A DNA stretch of 50,400 nucleotides from PVC group bacterium (GTDB lineage: Bacteria > Omnitrophota > Gorgyraeia > B26-G9), in assembly GCA_024231215.1 (NCBI GenBank), contig JAAEQR010000099.1, positions 1 through 50,400 of the forward strand, read 5' to 3'. Positions 48,609 to 50,400 of the stretch are shown here, piece after piece. How positions within the stretch are numbered: position 1 is the first letter of the stretch; every line of letters begins with the position of its first letter. Both the position numbers and the translations under genes were made by a program. The notes beneath the pieces are model-generated. The model searched no databases. It was not told where the DNA came from and was given only the letters and a program-made list of their open reading frames with translations.

Positions 48609-50400
48609 TTAAATTGCGGATTCAACCAAACTCAGCTGATTCCCAGCAACTCTTTCTTCCATAACCTCTTGTACTACTAATAAATTCTGTAACGCCATTG
48701 CCATTGCTCCATCAACCTTCAGAGAAACATTCATAATATCAATCGTCATATCTTCCTTCGTTATATTTGCCAATTCTTTTCCTGTTTTTGCTTTCTGAAT
48801 AATTTTCTGGATTGTCTCAAGCATTGCGCTTGCCATCTTATATATTGCCTGGTTTTCCTGTTTATTCTTCAAAACCATATTTCTTATATGATTAGACAGG
48901 TCAAAAGACGCTAAGCGTGACTGCCTAGAATCCAACTCTAATCTACTTAAAATAGCATTAATCGCCTCATAAATACTTAGCCATTGCTGCTGACTAAACC
49001 CACTGCCTTTAGAATTTATAAGGGAATTTCTCAGATTAAAAACCCTCTCCCAAGCATTGCAATATTCCTGATACGTGTAGATATTTTCACTATATTCAGC
49101 AAATACACTCAAGGCATTATCAACTTTTGAAACATCTTCTTTTACCTCTTTTACTGCATCTACAAATTCCTTTTTCGATATTTTGCGTTTTTGTTCCTTC
49201 AAAGATGCAAACTTTATCTTCCTTGCAATTTTGTTCTTTGTATGGTATTCAAATGTTTTTGACATCCTATTTACCGCTATTGTTACTCTTTTCATCTCTT
49301 CTTGTTTATGGTTTGTTTTTATATGATTTAAAACTTTATCCGCTAATAGCAATATCTCTACTCCTACCGAGGCCGGCAGAAAAATGTTGTGCGATTCAAT
49401 TCTTCCGATAAGAAAGGTCACCTTATTAATAGCTAGTTCTAAGGAATCATCTCTCTTGTCAAACTTTTGATCTACTTCTCTTTCTATCTGCTGTGATATC
49501 TCTTGTATTTCCGCCTTGATTAGAACGAGTTCTTTTTCCTGCATTTTTAAATACGTTGCAATCATTTCCTCGTTTGTCGGATTATAGGAAATCAATTCAC
49601 GTTCATATGTCATCCTGGAGCGCTCAATACCTCTAGCTAGTGCTCCAGCTCCCTGAGGCTGCATACCATATTTGTTTACTAAATCTGCCTCTGCCCCTTC
49701 ATGAATACTGCTGATATAAATATCGTCTTTTTCTTGCTCCAGGTCATAAACGTTTTTTCCCAGTCCTTCATTAACACTGGAAATCAATGCCATGCGTTTA
49801 ACAAAATCTCTTTCTGGATATTTAGCAATAAGAGCAGCCAATGCCTGCCCCAATTCATACCCATTATTCTTAATCCAATCTCTAGCATCTTGTTTGCCTT
49901 CTTTTGCTGCTTCAGTAACGGTAATTGGAGTATATTTCTCCAATCCATCCTTTTTCAGTCTTCCCTCAAGCCCAGGTCCGGCAAAATAATCTTCAAAGTC
50001 TCTTAAGCCTTTGCCGTATTCAATCACTGGGTAACCCGGGTTGTCTTTAAAAAATTGTTCCGAATCCGCTAAATAGGCTCTTCCCATATCCCCGCATTTT
50101 CTTATTATTTCCTTCGGAGTATTTCCTATTTCAATCGGATGTTTGCCACCTGTTATATCCCCTACCCACTTCCAGGTAACTTTACCTTTTGCGTCAAAAC
50201 CTTGAATCAAATTATGGCCACCCTCCATAAGCGTACCATCAGCTATATTCGTAATATTCGCGCCTGTGCCTAAAAGTACGATACAGCCATCTTTTACATT
50301 GCGCAATATGCCTAACGGAGAATATTGCTCTCCTTTCCCGGCACCTTCGCAGTCATTACTAATCGGCGCCTTTATATCCATGCCCCACTCTTGGGCTAAA
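48609..50400 (-). CDS. ROK-kinase-like protein with long helical C-terminal region (5' end outside the window)
   Basis: The open frame reaches the right edge (AQEWGMDIKAPISNDCEG continues upstream), so the N-terminus is missing. The first 200 visible residues look like the second half of a sugar-kinase/ROK ASKHA domain: NDCEGAGKGEQY, VLLGTGANITNIADG, WKWVGDITGGKHPIEIG. Metal-site Cys residues typical of ROK proteins are not evident. The remaining 390 residues are all-helical, Lys/Glu-rich and coiled-coil-like (MQEKELVLIKAEIQEISQQI; VNRMSKTFEYHTKNKIARKI), with no match known to me. A sensor or adaptor function of a degenerate kinase is possible. Confidence 0.65.
   Translation of the reverse strand, partial: LAQEWGMDIKAPISNDCEGAGKGEQYSPLGILRNVKDGCIVLLGTGANITNIADGTLMEGGHNLIQGFDAKGKVTWKWVGDITGGKHPIEIGNTPKEIIRKCGDMGRAYLADSEQFFKDNPGYPVIEYGKGLRDFEDYFAGPGLEGRLKKDGLEKYTPITVTEAAKEGKQDARDWIKNNGYELGQALAALIAKYPERDFVKRMALISSVNEGLGKNVYDLEQEKDDIYISSIHEGAEADLVNKYGMQPQGAGALARGIERSRMTYERELISYNPTNEEMIATYLKMQEKELVLIKAEIQEISQQIEREVDQKFDKRDDSLELAINKVTFLIGRIESHNIFLPASVGVEILLLADKVLNHIKTNHKQEEMKRVTIAVNRMSKTFEYHTKNKIARKIKFASLKEQKRKISKKEFVDAVKEVKEDVSKVDNALSVFAEYSENIYTYQEYCNAWERVFNLRNSLINSKGSGFSQQQWLSIYEAINAILSRLELDSRQSRLASFDLSNHIRNMVLKNKQENQAIYKMASAMLETIQKIIQKAKTGKELANITKEDMTIDIMNVSLKVDGAMAMALQNLLVVQEVMEERVAGNQLSLVESAI

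Overview
The window reads as chromosome of an AT-rich, diderm, non-model bacterium. It has lipoprotein signal peptides, two PEP-CTERM proteins, a CFI-box C-terminal sorting domain, an excisionase-type HTH fused to a receiver domain, and many small zinc-ribbon and secreted proteins. That mix fits candidate phyla such as Omnitrophota, but this is an inference from gene style and no marker in the window proves it. Almost all genes lie on the minus strand.

Left part (1-12.2 kb): a partial PAS-PAS histidine kinase, an HTH-receiver response regulator, translation factor EF-G (fusA), a UPF0489-like lipoprotein, a GAF histidine kinase, a small secreted protein, a class III nucleotide cyclase with TPRs, and a compact metal-response operon. 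That operon is a CsoR-type repressor plus a 40-residue exported CEC-repeat peptide, with a consensus promoter and a palindromic operator. A secreted 203-residue protein sits behind a structured leader.

Middle (12,235-41,652): a genomic island of about 29.4 kb, inserted at the 3' end of a tRNA-Ser(CGA) gene (41,653-41,740, minus). Its far end carries an exact 24-nt copy of the tRNA 3' end (12,211-12,234). A degenerate third copy at 14,724-14,747, with matching flanks, splits the island into a 2.5-kb remnant and a 26.9-kb main element, so integration looks tandem. The main element carries a Z1 ATPase, two C5 DNA methyltransferases, predicted restriction nucleases and Vsr. It also has a tyrosine integrase with a coupled excisionase-like gene, a double-XRE regulator and a DUF3631-like replication ATPase. 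The rest is cargo: zinc-ribbon, TPR and M48 peptidase proteins, a secreted nuclease, lipoproteins, a subtilisin with a separate lipoprotein propeptide, two PEP-CTERM lectin-like proteins, a SIMPL protein and zinc-ribbon proteins. One voltage-sensor gene is frameshifted.

Right part (41.7-50.4 kb): the tRNA, a single-domain response regulator with a decayed copy beside it, a Ni/Co-type permease, and a glycerol catabolism cluster (ugpQ, glpK, a glpA-like FAD enzyme, an FAD/NAD oxidoreductase and a DUF1667 protein). Last is the 3' part of a ROK-kinase-like gene with a long helical tail.

A recurring feature is an intrinsic-terminator-like hairpin just upstream of the Shine-Dalgarno site of many genes, mostly in the island, often with the U-run ending 23-26 nt before the start codon. 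Two of these leaders (12.1 and 41.3 kb) are near copies that include promoter, a GUCC/GGAC core and a covarying terminator. They are the best candidate for an undescribed attenuator or riboswitch-like element.
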